In this document: in pieces, positions 1 through 6,286 of the stretch | Layout: each line of letters starts with the position of its first letter | How positions within the stretch are numbered: the stretch's first letter is position 1 | Origin: an uncultured Actinomycetospora sp. | GTDB lineage: Bacteria > Actinomycetota > Actinomycetes > Mycobacteriales > Pseudonocardiaceae | Direction: 5' to 3' | DNA: 9,226 bases | Assembly (NCBI GenBank): GCA_902805495.1 | Contig: CADCTH010000489.1 | Coordinates: forward strand, 1 to 9,226 | The notes under the pieces: generated by a model | The model's database searches: none | What the model saw: only the letters and a program-made list of their open reading frames with translations | What the model was told of the DNA's origin: nothing | Program-made: the position numbers and the translations under genes

Positions 1-912
1 CCCGCCCCCGCCGCGCGGCCGGCGGCGGGGGCCACCGACGGGCGGGGCGGGATCGTCGCCGGCTACCTCGCCCCGCACCCGCCGCACCTGGTCTACGCCG
101 AGAACCCGCCCCAGAACGAGCCGCGCTCGACCGGCGGGTGGGAGGTGCTGCGCTGGGGCTACGAGGAGCTGCGCCGGCGGCTGAAGGCGCACCGCCCCGA
201 CGTGCTCGTGGTGCACGCGCCGCACTGGATCACGATGGTCGGCCACCACGTCAACTGCGTGCCGAACCCGCGCGGGATCTCCGTCGAGCCGATCTTCCCG
301 CACCTGTTCCGCTACCACTACGACTTCCGCACCGACGTCGATCTCGCCGAGGCGATCGTCGAGGAGGGCGAGAACGCGGGGCTCGTGACCAGCCCGCTGC
401 GCGAGGAGGGCGTGCGCGTCGACTACGCGACGATCGGCGCGCTGCACCTGGCCAACCCGGCCTGGGACCTGCCGGTGGTCTCGCTCTCGGCCAACAACAA
501 CCCGTACTACTACTCCGACGCCTCGCTGGCCGAGATGAAGACGCTCGGTGCCGCGACCCGGCGCGCGATCGAGCGCACCGGACGCCGCGCGGTCCTGCTG
601 GGGTCGAACTCGCTGTCGCACCTGCACTGGGACACCGAGCCCGAGCTCCCCGAGGACATGGGCGTCGAGCGGCCGTTCAGCCATGCCCAGTACGCGGGCG
701 ACATGGAGCTGCTGCAGACGATCCGCGAGGGCCCGACGTCGCGGCTCAAGGATGCCGTGCCGGCGCACATCGAGGCGACCTCGTCGGAGACCAAGGCCGG
801 CAGCCTCACCTGGCTGCTCGCGGCGATGGGCTGGCCGGACATCGCCGGCGACGTGCTCGCCTACGGCACCGTGATCGCGACGGGGAACGCGGTCGTGGAG
901 TGGGTCCCGTGA
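1..912 (+). CDS. Extradiol ring-cleavage dioxygenase, catalytic (beta) subunit, like 2-aminophenol 1,6-dioxygenase AmnB; 5' partial
   Basis: Type III (LigB-superfamily) extradiol dioxygenase that would open an aromatic ring next to a hydroxyl/amino or hydroxyl/hydroxyl pair using Fe(II) and O2. The frame is open from base 1 and has no ATG, GTG or TTG before the conserved APHPPHLVY motif, so the true start is upstream of the window. Using AmnB/CnbC numbering from memory, the iron ligands correspond to His13 (codon at 76), His62 (codon 223, in HAPHW) and Glu251 (codon 787, in SSETKAG); the His195-type acid-base residue lies at codon 619 (SLSHLHW). Spacing between the first two ligands matches exactly. 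At least 25 residues precede the first ligand, against 12 in AmnB, and they are Pro/Ala/Gly rich. The GTG of the partner subunit overlaps the TGA. Catechol or another o-aminophenol remains possible as substrate; the family call is secure, the substrate is inferred. Confidence 0.88.
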   Translation, partial: PAPAARPAAGATDGRGGIVAGYLAPHPPHLVYAENPPQNEPRSTGGWEVLRWGYEELRRRLKAHRPDVLVVHAPHWITMVGHHVNCVPNPRGISVEPIFPHLFRYHYDFRTDVDLAEAIVEEGENAGLVTSPLREEGVRVDYATIGALHLANPAWDLPVVSLSANNNPYYYSDASLAEMKTLGAATRRAIERTGRRAVLLGSNSLSHLHWDTEPELPEDMGVERPFSHAQYAGDMELLQTIREGPTSRLKDAVPAHIEATSSETKAGSLTWLLAAMGWPDIAGDVLAYGTVIATGNAVVEWVP

Positions 913-1781
913 CTGCGCCTCACGGGTCGAGCTCCCCTATCGGCGTGCTCCCCTTCCAGCTCCGTCTCCCGCCCGCGGCGCTCGTCCCGGCCATGCCGCA
1001 CCTGCTGGCCTCCGACCCGGCCCCGAGCTGGGCCGAGCTCGCCGCTGCCACCCGCACGGTCGGCGACCGCCTGCGCGCCGCGGGCGTCGACTCGGTGCTC
1101 CTGCTCTCGACGCAGTGGTTCACCGTGCTCGGGCACCAGGTCCAGTGCGACGCGCGGCTGCGTGGACGGCGGACCGACGAGAACTGGTACCGCTACGACT
1201 TCGGCCACCTCGACCACGACCTCGCCGTCGACACCGAGCTCGCCCACCGCTGGGCGGACGCGATCGACGCCGCCGGGATGCAGGCCCGCCGCACGCTCTA
1301 CGAGGGCTTCCCCGTCGACACCGGCACGATCGTCGCCTCGCGCCTGCTCGACCCGCGGGGCGAGGGCCGCTGGGCGACGGTCTCGTGCAACCTCTACGCC
1401 GACCCCTCGGCGATGGCCGCGGTCGCGGCCGCCGGGGTGCGGGCGGCGCAGGCCCTGGGCCGCCGGCTCGGGGTGGTCGCGGTCAGCGGGCTGTCGTCGG
1501 GCCTGACCGGGCGCTGGATCGCGCCGGCCGAGGATCGTGTCCCCGACGTCCACGACCGCTGGAACCGCAAGGTCCTCGACGCGATCCGGGCGGGCGACCG
1601 CGCGGAGGTCCTCGCGATGAGCCCCCAGTTCGGCGAGGCGGCGCAGGCCGACAGCCAGTTCCGCGCGTTCGCGTTCCTCGACGGCGCGGGGGCGGTGGAC
1701 CGGCCCGGTGAAGTCCTCGCCTACGGCCCGATCTGGGGCACGGGGGCGGCGGTCGTGTGGTGGGGATCCGACTCGGACTAG
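909..1781 (+). CDS. Extradiol dioxygenase non-catalytic (alpha) subunit, like 2-aminophenol 1,6-dioxygenase AmnA
   Basis: 290-residue partner of the preceding catalytic subunit; in 2-aminophenol 1,6-dioxygenases the two homologous subunits form an alpha2beta2 enzyme in which only beta binds iron. It shares the fold landmarks (LVPAMPHLL near the N-terminus, STQWFTVLGHQ, ENWYRYDFGHLDHD, GLSSGLTGRW, and a final AYGPIWGTGAAVVW matching AYGTVIATGNAVVEW of the beta subunit). The iron ligands are changed: Ala28 stands where beta has the first His, Gln69 replaces the second His, and an Asp appears to replace the Glu. The GTG start at 909 overlaps the upstream TGA by four bases (GTGA), which favours it over the ATG at 993; the latter would remove the conserved LVPAMPHL segment. 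The first 20 or so residues are an extension relative to AmnA as I remember it. Ten bases separate it from the first shell gene. Confidence 0.83.
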   Translation: MTAPHGSSSPIGVLPFQLRLPPAALVPAMPHLLASDPAPSWAELAAATRTVGDRLRAAGVDSVLLLSTQWFTVLGHQVQCDARLRGRRTDENWYRYDFGHLDHDLAVDTELAHRWADAIDAAGMQARRTLYEGFPVDTGTIVASRLLDPRGEGRWATVSCNLYADPSAMAAVAAAGVRAAQALGRRLGVVAVSGLSSGLTGRWIAPAEDRVPDVHDRWNRKVLDAIRAGDRAEVLAMSPQFGEAAQADSQFRAFAFLDGAGAVDRPGEVLAYGPIWGTGAAVVWWGSDSD

Positions 1782-1786
1782 GGAGA
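1781..1786 (+). promoter_or_regulatory. Ribosome binding site for BMC-H gene 1
   Basis: GGGAGA, four bases before the GTG at 1791. It supports that GTG as the start of the shell gene and partly overlaps the upstream stop codon, so reinitiation from the dioxygenase alpha gene is likely. Confidence 0.6.
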
Positions 1787-1790
1787 ACTG

Positions 1791-2081
1791 GTGGCACGAG
1801 CAGTGGGTTTCATCGAGGCCGAGGGGTTCGTGCCCGTCTTCGACGCGGTCGACGCCATGGTCAAGGCGACCGAGGTGGAGGTCCGCGGGGCGGTGCGCCT
1901 CGGCGGCGGGCTCGTCGCCGTGGCGGTCACCGGCGACCTCGCGACGGTCGAGGAGGCTGTCGAGGTCGGCGAGGAGGTCGCCCGCGCGGTCTCCGGGCGC
2001 GCCGTGAAGTCGATCGTGTTCGCCAGCCCGTGCACGCCGGTCCAGTCGCTGGCGAGCGACATGGCGATGGTGGGGAGCTGA
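1791..2081 (+). CDS. Bacterial microcompartment hexameric shell protein (BMC-H), first copy
   Basis: 96-residue single BMC domain (Pfam00936 type), forming the hexameric tiles of a protein shell. Conserved features seen: the opening VGFIEAEGFVPVFDAVDAMVKA, matching the family pattern for beta1/helix A including the edge Lys25, and the LGGGLVAVAVTGDLATVEEAV segment, where Gly38-Gly39-Gly40 occupy the usual G-S-G pore loop. The C-terminus (SIVFASPCTPVQSLASDM) is unlike the common IPRPH ending of BMC-H proteins and contains one Cys. It lies between the dioxygenase subunit genes and a second BMC-H gene, which ties the shell to aromatic ring cleavage. The start is GTG, supported by a GGGAGA Shine-Dalgarno. 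It is typical in length for BMC-H and is not a tandem BMC-T. The family assignment is very secure; pore selectivity is unknown. Confidence 0.93.
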   Translation: MARAVGFIEAEGFVPVFDAVDAMVKATEVEVRGAVRLGGGLVAVAVTGDLATVEEAVEVGEEVARAVSGRAVKSIVFASPCTPVQSLASDMAMVGS

Positions 2082-2109
2082 TCGTGGGCGCAGGGACACG
2101 GAGCGAAGC

Positions 2110-2113
2110 GGAG
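2110..2113 (+). promoter_or_regulatory. Ribosome binding site for BMC-H gene 2
   Basis: GGAG eight bases before the ATG at 2122, in the 40-base gap after BMC-H 1. The surrounding 15 bases (2100-2114) are three tandem pentamers GGAGC GAAGC GGAGC. This is the only internal gap above ten bases in the operon, so the second shell gene may be initiated independently of the first. Confidence 0.5.
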
Positions 2114-2121
2114 CTGGCCCG

Positions 2122-2454
2122 ATGACGGAACGGGGCAGCGGTGCGATCGGGATCCTCGAGACGCGCGGCGTGGTCGCCCTCGCGGCGGGGATCGAGGCGA
2201 TGATGAAGACCGCCGACGTCGAGACCGTGACCATCGACCGGGTCTCCAGCGGCTATCTGGCCGTCGCCGTCCGCGGCTCGCTCGCCGCCGTGCGCCAGGC
2301 CGTCAACGCCGGCTCGGCGGCCGTCGAGCAGTACGGCGAGCTGCGCGCGGCCCAGGTCTACCCGAAGCCCCACGGGGTGTCGGTCGGGCTGCTGGAGAAC
2401 GGGAGCGCCGACCGGCTCGCCCGCGCCATCGAGGCCCCGCGGGCGTCGCAGTGA
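2122..2454 (+). CDS. Bacterial microcompartment hexameric shell protein (BMC-H), second copy
   Basis: 110-residue single BMC domain. Family landmarks: GAIGILETRGVVALAAGIEAMMKTADV at the N-terminus with edge Lys29, then VSSGYLAVAVRGSLAAVRQAVNAGSAAV, with Ser42-Ser43-Gly44 at the pore loop. The tail continues through QVYPKPHGVSVGLLENG, the usual helical C-terminal region with the P-x-P-H element that the first copy lacks. The two shell proteins are therefore clearly diverged paralogues with different pore residues, not a recent duplication. A short N-terminal MTERGSG leader precedes the domain. The ATG start has GGAG eight bases upstream. The vertex-protein GTG overlaps its TGA. Both BMC-H types would co-assemble in one shell; a BMC-T (pseudohexamer) gene, common in such loci, is not in this window. 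Confidence 0.93.
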   Translation: MTERGSGAIGILETRGVVALAAGIEAMMKTADVETVTIDRVSSGYLAVAVRGSLAAVRQAVNAGSAAVEQYGELRAAQVYPKPHGVSVGLLENGSADRLARAIEAPRASQ

Positions 2455-2696
2455 TCCTCGGCGAGGTCGTCGGCCGGGTGTGGTCCGAGCGCGAGGTGGA
2501 CGGGCTCGGCGGTCTCCGGATGGTGATCGTGCGCGAGCCCGGCAGCGAGCAGCGGCGCGTCGCGGTCGACCTGCTCGACGCCGGGACGGGGACGACGGTG
2601 CTGGTCGCGACCGACGAGGCCGCCGCGGCCGCCACCGGTCGCAGCTGCGTGGACGCGGCGGTGGTCGCGCTCGTCGCCGGGTGGGACCAGCTGTGA
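2451..2696 (+). CDS. Bacterial microcompartment pentameric vertex protein (BMC-P; EutN/CcmL family)
   Basis: 81-residue protein of the EutN/CcmL family (Pfam03319), whose pentamers close the vertices of icosahedral microcompartments. Seen directly: the MILGEVVGRVWSEREVDGL start followed by GLRMVIVREP, the central VAVDLLDAGTGTTVLVATDEAA, corresponding to the family's VAVDxVGAGxGExVLVxxGSSA stretch, and the terminal CVDAAVVALVAGWDQL (family pattern P-V-D-A-A-V-V-G-I-V-D). The length is normal. The start is GTG in a four-base GTGA overlap with the second BMC-H gene; the next gene starts the same way in its own stop codon. A vertex gene directly after two BMC-H genes makes a closed polyhedral shell the likely product rather than stray BMC paralogues. 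Confidence 0.9.
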   Translation: MILGEVVGRVWSEREVDGLGGLRMVIVREPGSEQRRVAVDLLDAGTGTTVLVATDEAAAAATGRSCVDAAVVALVAGWDQL

Positions 2697-3769
2697 GCGG
2701 GCCCTGGGTGATCGGGCTGGATGACCCCGCCGCGGCCGACGCCGCCGTGGTCGGCGGCAAGGGCGCCGGCCTGCACCGCCTGGTCGCCCTCGGGGGCCGC
2801 GTCCCCGCCGGGTTCGTCGTCTCGACGGCGGCGTTCGCCGCGGCGCTGGGGGACGGGGTCGACGTCGAGGCGCCCCTGCGCGGCCTGGACCCGGACGCCC
2901 CGCTCGACGTCCTCGAGCAGGCCGCGGAGCGCGCGCGGGCGACGCTGCTGGAGACCGCGCGGTCCAGCCCCGTGCTCGACGCGGTGCGCGAGGCCTACAC
3001 GGCCCGGATCGGTGTGGACACCCGGGTGGCCGTGCGGTCGTCGGCGGTCGGCGAGGACGCCGCGGGCGCGTCGTTCGCCGGCGAGCACGACACCTACCTC
3101 GAGCTGCGCGGACCCGACGCGGTGGCGGATGCCGTGGCGCGCTGCTGGGCGAGCCTCTACACCGCGCGGGCGATCTCCTACCGCCGGCGGGCCGCGGTCG
3201 GCGCGGGAGCGGGCGCGATGGCGGTCGTCGTCCAGGAGATGGTCGACGCGCGGGCGGCCGGGGTGTTCATGACCCTCAACCCCGCCAACGGCGACCGCTC
3301 CACCGTGGTCTGCGAGGCCGTCTGGGGGCTCGGCGAGCCGCTGGTGTCCGGCGAGGTCACGCCCGACCGGTTCGTGATCGACAAGATCAGCGGCGAGGTC
3401 GTGCGCCGCGAGATCGCCGTCAAGCCCACGCGGCTGACGCGCACCGACGACGGGCCGGGCACGGTCGTCGCCGACGTCGCGCCCGACGACCGCGAGCGCC
3501 CGTGCCTCGACGACGCCGAGCTCGCCGCGCTGCTCGCCGTCGCGCGCCGCGTCGAGCGGGACGCGGGCGTCCCCCAGGACGGCGAGTTCGCGGTCGCCGA
3601 CCCGGGCGGACCGGACGCCGTCCACCTGCTCCAGACCCGACCCGAGACGGTGTGGAGCGCCCGCGCGCCCCGCTCGGCGGCCCCCGCGCCCGGTGTGGGC
3701 TCGGCCCTCTCCGCCGTCCTCGCCACCCTCACCCGCTCCTCCCGAGAGGACGCCGACCATGGCGGCTGA
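2693..3769 (+). CDS. PEP/pyruvate-binding (ATP-grasp) domain protein, like phenylphosphate synthase ATP-binding subunit; candidate encapsulated cargo
   Basis: 358 residues covering the PPDK/PEP-synthase N-terminal nucleotide-binding module (Pfam01326) and nothing else. Motifs: GGKGAGLHRL with Lys23, GRVPAGFVVST, VAVRSSAVGED with Arg115, SFAGEHDTYLEL, VVQEMVDARAAGVFMTLNP, WGLGEPLVSGEVTPDRF and the terminal LLQTRPET with Gln314 and Arg316. In phenylphosphate synthase of Thauera aromatica a protein of about 40 kDa of this kind uses ATP to pyrophosphorylate a histidine on a separate 70 kDa protein; the next gene encodes just such a partner. PEP synthase, PPDK and rifampin phosphotransferase keep these domains in one chain, so the split is informative. 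After the domain comes a Pro/Ala linker (residues about 323-336) and a short amphipathic helix (337-350), the form of a BMC encapsulation peptide. GTG start in a GTGA overlap. The small-molecule acceptor is not known. Confidence 0.85.
   Translation: MSGPWVIGLDDPAAADAAVVGGKGAGLHRLVALGGRVPAGFVVSTAAFAAALGDGVDVEAPLRGLDPDAPLDVLEQAAERARATLLETARSSPVLDAVREAYTARIGVDTRVAVRSSAVGEDAAGASFAGEHDTYLELRGPDAVADAVARCWASLYTARAISYRRRAAVGAGAGAMAVVVQEMVDARAAGVFMTLNPANGDRSTVVCEAVWGLGEPLVSGEVTPDRFVIDKISGEVVRREIAVKPTRLTRTDDGPGTVVADVAPDDRERPCLDDAELAALLAVARRVERDAGVPQDGEFAVADPGGPDAVHLLQTRPETVWSARAPRSAAPAPGVGSALSAVLATLTRSSREDADHGG
3744..3750 (+). promoter_or_regulatory. Ribosome binding site for the phosphohistidine-domain gene
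   Basis: GAGAGGA, eight bases before the ATG at 3759 and inside the 3' end of the ATP-grasp gene. It fixes that ATG as the start rather than the in-frame GTG upstream at 3693. Confidence 0.6.
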
Positions 3770-5582
3770 CCGTTTCCCGAGCCCGTTCGACGTCCCGACG
3801 CCCGACGGCGCCGAGGGCTGGGAGTCGATGTACGACTGGTACCACCTGTTCGGGCCCGAGCGCCGCGAGCTCGACGAGCAGCGCTTCTGGTTCGCCGACC
3901 GCCTGCACCACCCCGACGTCCTGCACCCCTACGACGAGATCCAGTGCGAGTGCTGGTGGCAGGCGCTCGGCGCGTTCAACACCCGCGTGTTCGCGATGCC
4001 GCCGGCGTTCGGGGTCGACCAGCGCATCGTCAACGGCCGGCTCTACGTGACCCCGGTGCCCGCGCCGCCGGAGGACATCGCGGCGCGCGCCGAGGAGTTC
4101 GGGAAGCGGGCCGGGCACTACTACGAGCGCTGGGACGCGATCTACGACGAGTGGCGCGGCAAGGTGATGGCGAAGCTCGAGGAGATCCGCGCGATCCGCT
4201 TCGACCCGCTGCCCGACCTCGAGCCCGAGGAGACCGTCTACGCGCACACCGGGCACTCCGCCGGGTTCCGCATGATCCGGGACTTCGACCGGCTCGTGCT
4301 CACGATGTACGAGACGTACCAGTACCACTTCGAGCTGCTCAACATCGGCTACGCGGCCTACCTGACGTTCTTCGGGATGTGCCGCCAGGCCTTCCCCGAC
4401 ATCTCCGACCAGTCCATCTCCCGCATGGTCGGCGGCCTGCGCGTCGAGCTCTACCGCCCCGACGACGAGCTCAAGCGGCTGGCGAAGGAGGCGCAACGGC
4501 TCGGGCTCGCCGACCGGATCGCGGGCGACGAGGACGCCGGCACCCTGTTCGCGGCCCTGCGCGAGGACCCGGCGGGCGCCGAGTGGATCGCCGACTGGGA
4601 GCGCACCGCCGACCCGTGGTTCCTCATCAACACCGACCCTGGCCATCCCGGCGGCTACCACACGTACCCGACCTGGGCCGACGACCCGAACATCCCGCTC
4701 GCCTCGGTCCGCGAGTACCTGCGTCGCCTGGCCGACGGCAGCTCGATCGACCGGCCGACCGAGGAGGTCCTCGCCGAGCGGGACCGGATCACCGCGGGCT
4801 ACCGCGAGCTGCTCGACGAGGCCGACCGCGCGACCTTCGACGACACGGTCGCGCTGGCGCGCCAGGTGTTCGTCTACATCGAGGAGCACGTGCTCTACAT
4901 CGAGCACTGGATGTGGGCGACGTTCTGGGCGAAGTCCCACGAGCTCTCGCGTGCCCTGGCGACGATGGGCGAGTTCGACGAGCCCGAGGACATGTTCTTC
5001 CTGCGCCGCTACGAGGTCGCCGAGGCGATCTACGACTGCGTCGCGGGCTGGTCGGTGGGCTCCCGGCCGCGCGGCGCGGAGTACTGGCGCCCGATCATCG
5101 CCCGGCGCCGCGCGATCTACACGGCGCTGCGCGCCTGGGAGCCGCCGCCCGCGCTCGGCCCGCCGCCGACGACGATCGACGAGCCGTTCACCGTGATGCT
5201 CTGGGGCATCACGACCTCGACGGTGTCGGAGTGGCTGCGCACCGACACCGAGGACGGCGTGCTGCGGGGCACCGCGGGCTCGCCCGGCGTCGTCGAGGGT
5301 CCGGTGCGCGTCGTGACGCACCCGTCGCAGCTCACCGAGGTGCAGCCTGGCGACGTGCTGGTCTGCCCGGCCACCTCGCCGGCGTGGGCGCCGGTGTTCG
5401 CCCGCGTGGCCGCCACGGTGTCCGACGTCGGCGGGATCATGAGCCACACCGCGATCGTGTGCCGCGAGTACGGGATGCCCGCGGTGGTCGGCACCGGCAA
5501 CGCCGTCGCGACCCTGCGTACCGGGCAGCGGGTGCGGGTGGACGGGAGCTCGGGTGTGGTGACGGTGCTGGAGCCCGCGTGA
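3759..5582 (+). CDS. PEP-utilising mobile-domain protein, like phenylphosphate synthase phosphohistidine (70 kDa) subunit
   Basis: 607 residues, about 68 kDa. The C-terminal 90 or so residues form the swivelling phosphohistidine domain (Pfam00391): GSPGVVEGPVRVV, LTEVQPGDVLVCPATSPAWAP, then GGIMSHTAIVCREYGMPAVVGTG, with the phospho-acceptor His563. Phenylphosphate synthase protein 1 of Thauera uses His569 in the same position and is about the same size. The first 500 residues are a mostly helical acidic domain rich in Trp, Tyr and Arg (for example YDEIQCECWWQALGAFNTR, YYERWDAIYDEWRGKV, FELLNIGYAAYLTFFGMCRQAFPD), presumably binding the phosphate acceptor. There is no PEP/pyruvate TIM barrel, so it is not a PEP synthase or PPDK. 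The likely reaction is ATP + aromatic alcohol + H2O to aryl phosphate + AMP + Pi, with phenol itself not guaranteed. It overlaps the ATP-grasp gene by 11 bases. The small CBS-domain protein that stimulates the Thauera enzyme is absent here. Confidence 0.83.
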   Translation: MAADRFPSPFDVPTPDGAEGWESMYDWYHLFGPERRELDEQRFWFADRLHHPDVLHPYDEIQCECWWQALGAFNTRVFAMPPAFGVDQRIVNGRLYVTPVPAPPEDIAARAEEFGKRAGHYYERWDAIYDEWRGKVMAKLEEIRAIRFDPLPDLEPEETVYAHTGHSAGFRMIRDFDRLVLTMYETYQYHFELLNIGYAAYLTFFGMCRQAFPDISDQSISRMVGGLRVELYRPDDELKRLAKEAQRLGLADRIAGDEDAGTLFAALREDPAGAEWIADWERTADPWFLINTDPGHPGGYHTYPTWADDPNIPLASVREYLRRLADGSSIDRPTEEVLAERDRITAGYRELLDEADRATFDDTVALARQVFVYIEEHVLYIEHWMWATFWAKSHELSRALATMGEFDEPEDMFFLRRYEVAEAIYDCVAGWSVGSRPRGAEYWRPIIARRRAIYTALRAWEPPPALGPPPTTIDEPFTVMLWGITTSTVSEWLRTDTEDGVLRGTAGSPGVVEGPVRVVTHPSQLTEVQPGDVLVCPATSPAWAPVFARVAATVSDVGGIMSHTAIVCREYGMPAVVGTGNAVATLRTGQRVRVDGSSGVVTVLEPA

Positions 5583-6286
5583 CGTCGTGCTCGCCTCCTC
5601 CCGAGGGGCAGCGGGCGCCGGCGCCGGTCGACCCGGTGCGGGCGCGGCGTCGCCAGGCGCTGCGGCGCACGCGTGGCGGGGGCGGGACGCTGCTGCTCGA
5701 CATGGGCGGGGTCGTGATCCCCACGCTGTTTGAGTCGACGGTCGTGCCCGGGTTCCCGGCCGGCCCGACGGGCGCCGACGCGGAGTACCGGGCGGTGGAG
5801 CGCGGCGAGGTCCAGGAGCGGGAGTACTGGGCGAAGCTGGCCGCGCGGCGCCCGGACATCGACATCGGGGCGCTGTGGCGGGACTGCTCGTACGTCCGGA
5901 ACGAGGTCCTCGGGCTGATCGCGCGGCTGGCCGGGCGGGTGCGGGTCGTCGCGTTCACCAACGACATGGCGCACTGGTTCGGCGACGACTGGCCGGCGCG
6001 GTTCCCGGCGGTGGCCCGGTTCGACGGCGTCCTCGAGGCCGCCAGGCTCGGGGTGCTCAAGCCCGCTCCCGAGGCGTTCCGGGTGGCGGCGCGGGCGCTC
6101 GGCGAGGACCCGCGGCGCTGCCTGTTCGTCGACGACCTCGCGGCCAACCTCGACGGGGCGCGGTCCGCGGGGATGGCCGCGGAGCTGTTCGACGTGACTG
6201 ACCCCGCCGGCTCGGTGGCGCGGGTCGTCAAGGCCCTCGGGCTGCCCGCGGACGAGCCGCGACGACGGCGGGTGTGGGCGCCGTGA
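5579..6286 (+). CDS. HAD-superfamily hydrolase (haloacid dehalogenase/phosphatase type)
   Basis: 235 residues. HAD motifs in order: LLLDMGGVVIP with nucleophile Asp41 (the second Asp of the classic DxD is Gly, as in the DxGG/DxGN subgroup that includes YihX-like proteins), VVAFTND with Thr127, LGVLKPAPEAF with Lys161, and CLFVDDLAANLDGARSAGM with Asp185-Asp186. The cap is of the small helical kind between motifs I and II. The first 37 residues are an extension: a Pro-rich stretch, an Arg-rich segment (VRARRRQALRRTR) and a Gly run. The GTG start at 5579 sits in a GTGA overlap with the preceding stop; an in-frame GTG at 5636 is the alternative. Placed directly after a putative aryl kinase, a phosphatase acting on a phosphorylated aromatic or pathway intermediate is a reasonable guess. 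Dehalogenase activity cannot be excluded. Confidence 0.8.
   Translation: MTSCSPPPEGQRAPAPVDPVRARRRQALRRTRGGGGTLLLDMGGVVIPTLFESTVVPGFPAGPTGADAEYRAVERGEVQEREYWAKLAARRPDIDIGALWRDCSYVRNEVLGLIARLAGRVRVVAFTNDMAHWFGDDWPARFPAVARFDGVLEAARLGVLKPAPEAFRVAARALGEDPRRCLFVDDLAANLDGARSAGMAAELFDVTDPAGSVARVVKALGLPADEPRRRRVWAP

Noticed and set aside
138..908. Long frame-3 reading upstream of the dioxygenase alpha gene, apparently part of a 547-residue protein
   Set aside because: This part is Arg/Ala/Pro-rich shadow of the real frame-1 beta subunit; only the region from GTG 909 shows family motifs.
2082..2121. Regulatory element or small ORF in the gap between the BMC-H genes
   Set aside because: Only a Shine-Dalgarno and three GRAGC pentamers are visible; the gap is 40 bases and GTG 2084 is out of frame with the shell gene.
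861..2234. 457-residue minus-strand reading frame
   Set aside because: Arg/Asp/His-rich composition typical of antisense frames in high-GC DNA; it lies over two recognised plus-strand genes and shows no domain.
2303..3760. 485-residue minus-strand reading frame
   Set aside because: Antisense to the vertex and ATP-grasp genes, low-complexity composition, no recognisable motif.
3729..5447. 572-residue minus-strand reading frame
   Set aside because: Exactly antisense to the phosphohistidine-domain gene, whose motifs are unmistakable; the reverse product is biased to Arg, Val, Asp and His.
3944..5578. Frame-2 reading continuous with the HAD hydrolase, suggesting a 780-residue fusion
   Set aside because: The first two thirds are out-of-frame shadow of the kinase subunit; HAD homology begins only after 5579, where a GTGA overlap gives a start.
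2693..5582. Two genes as a frameshifted or split PEP synthase / PPDK
   Set aside because: The PEP/pyruvate-binding TIM barrel is absent, a 500-residue helical domain takes its place, and both genes have proper starts and stops; the two-protein layout matches phenylphosphate synthase.
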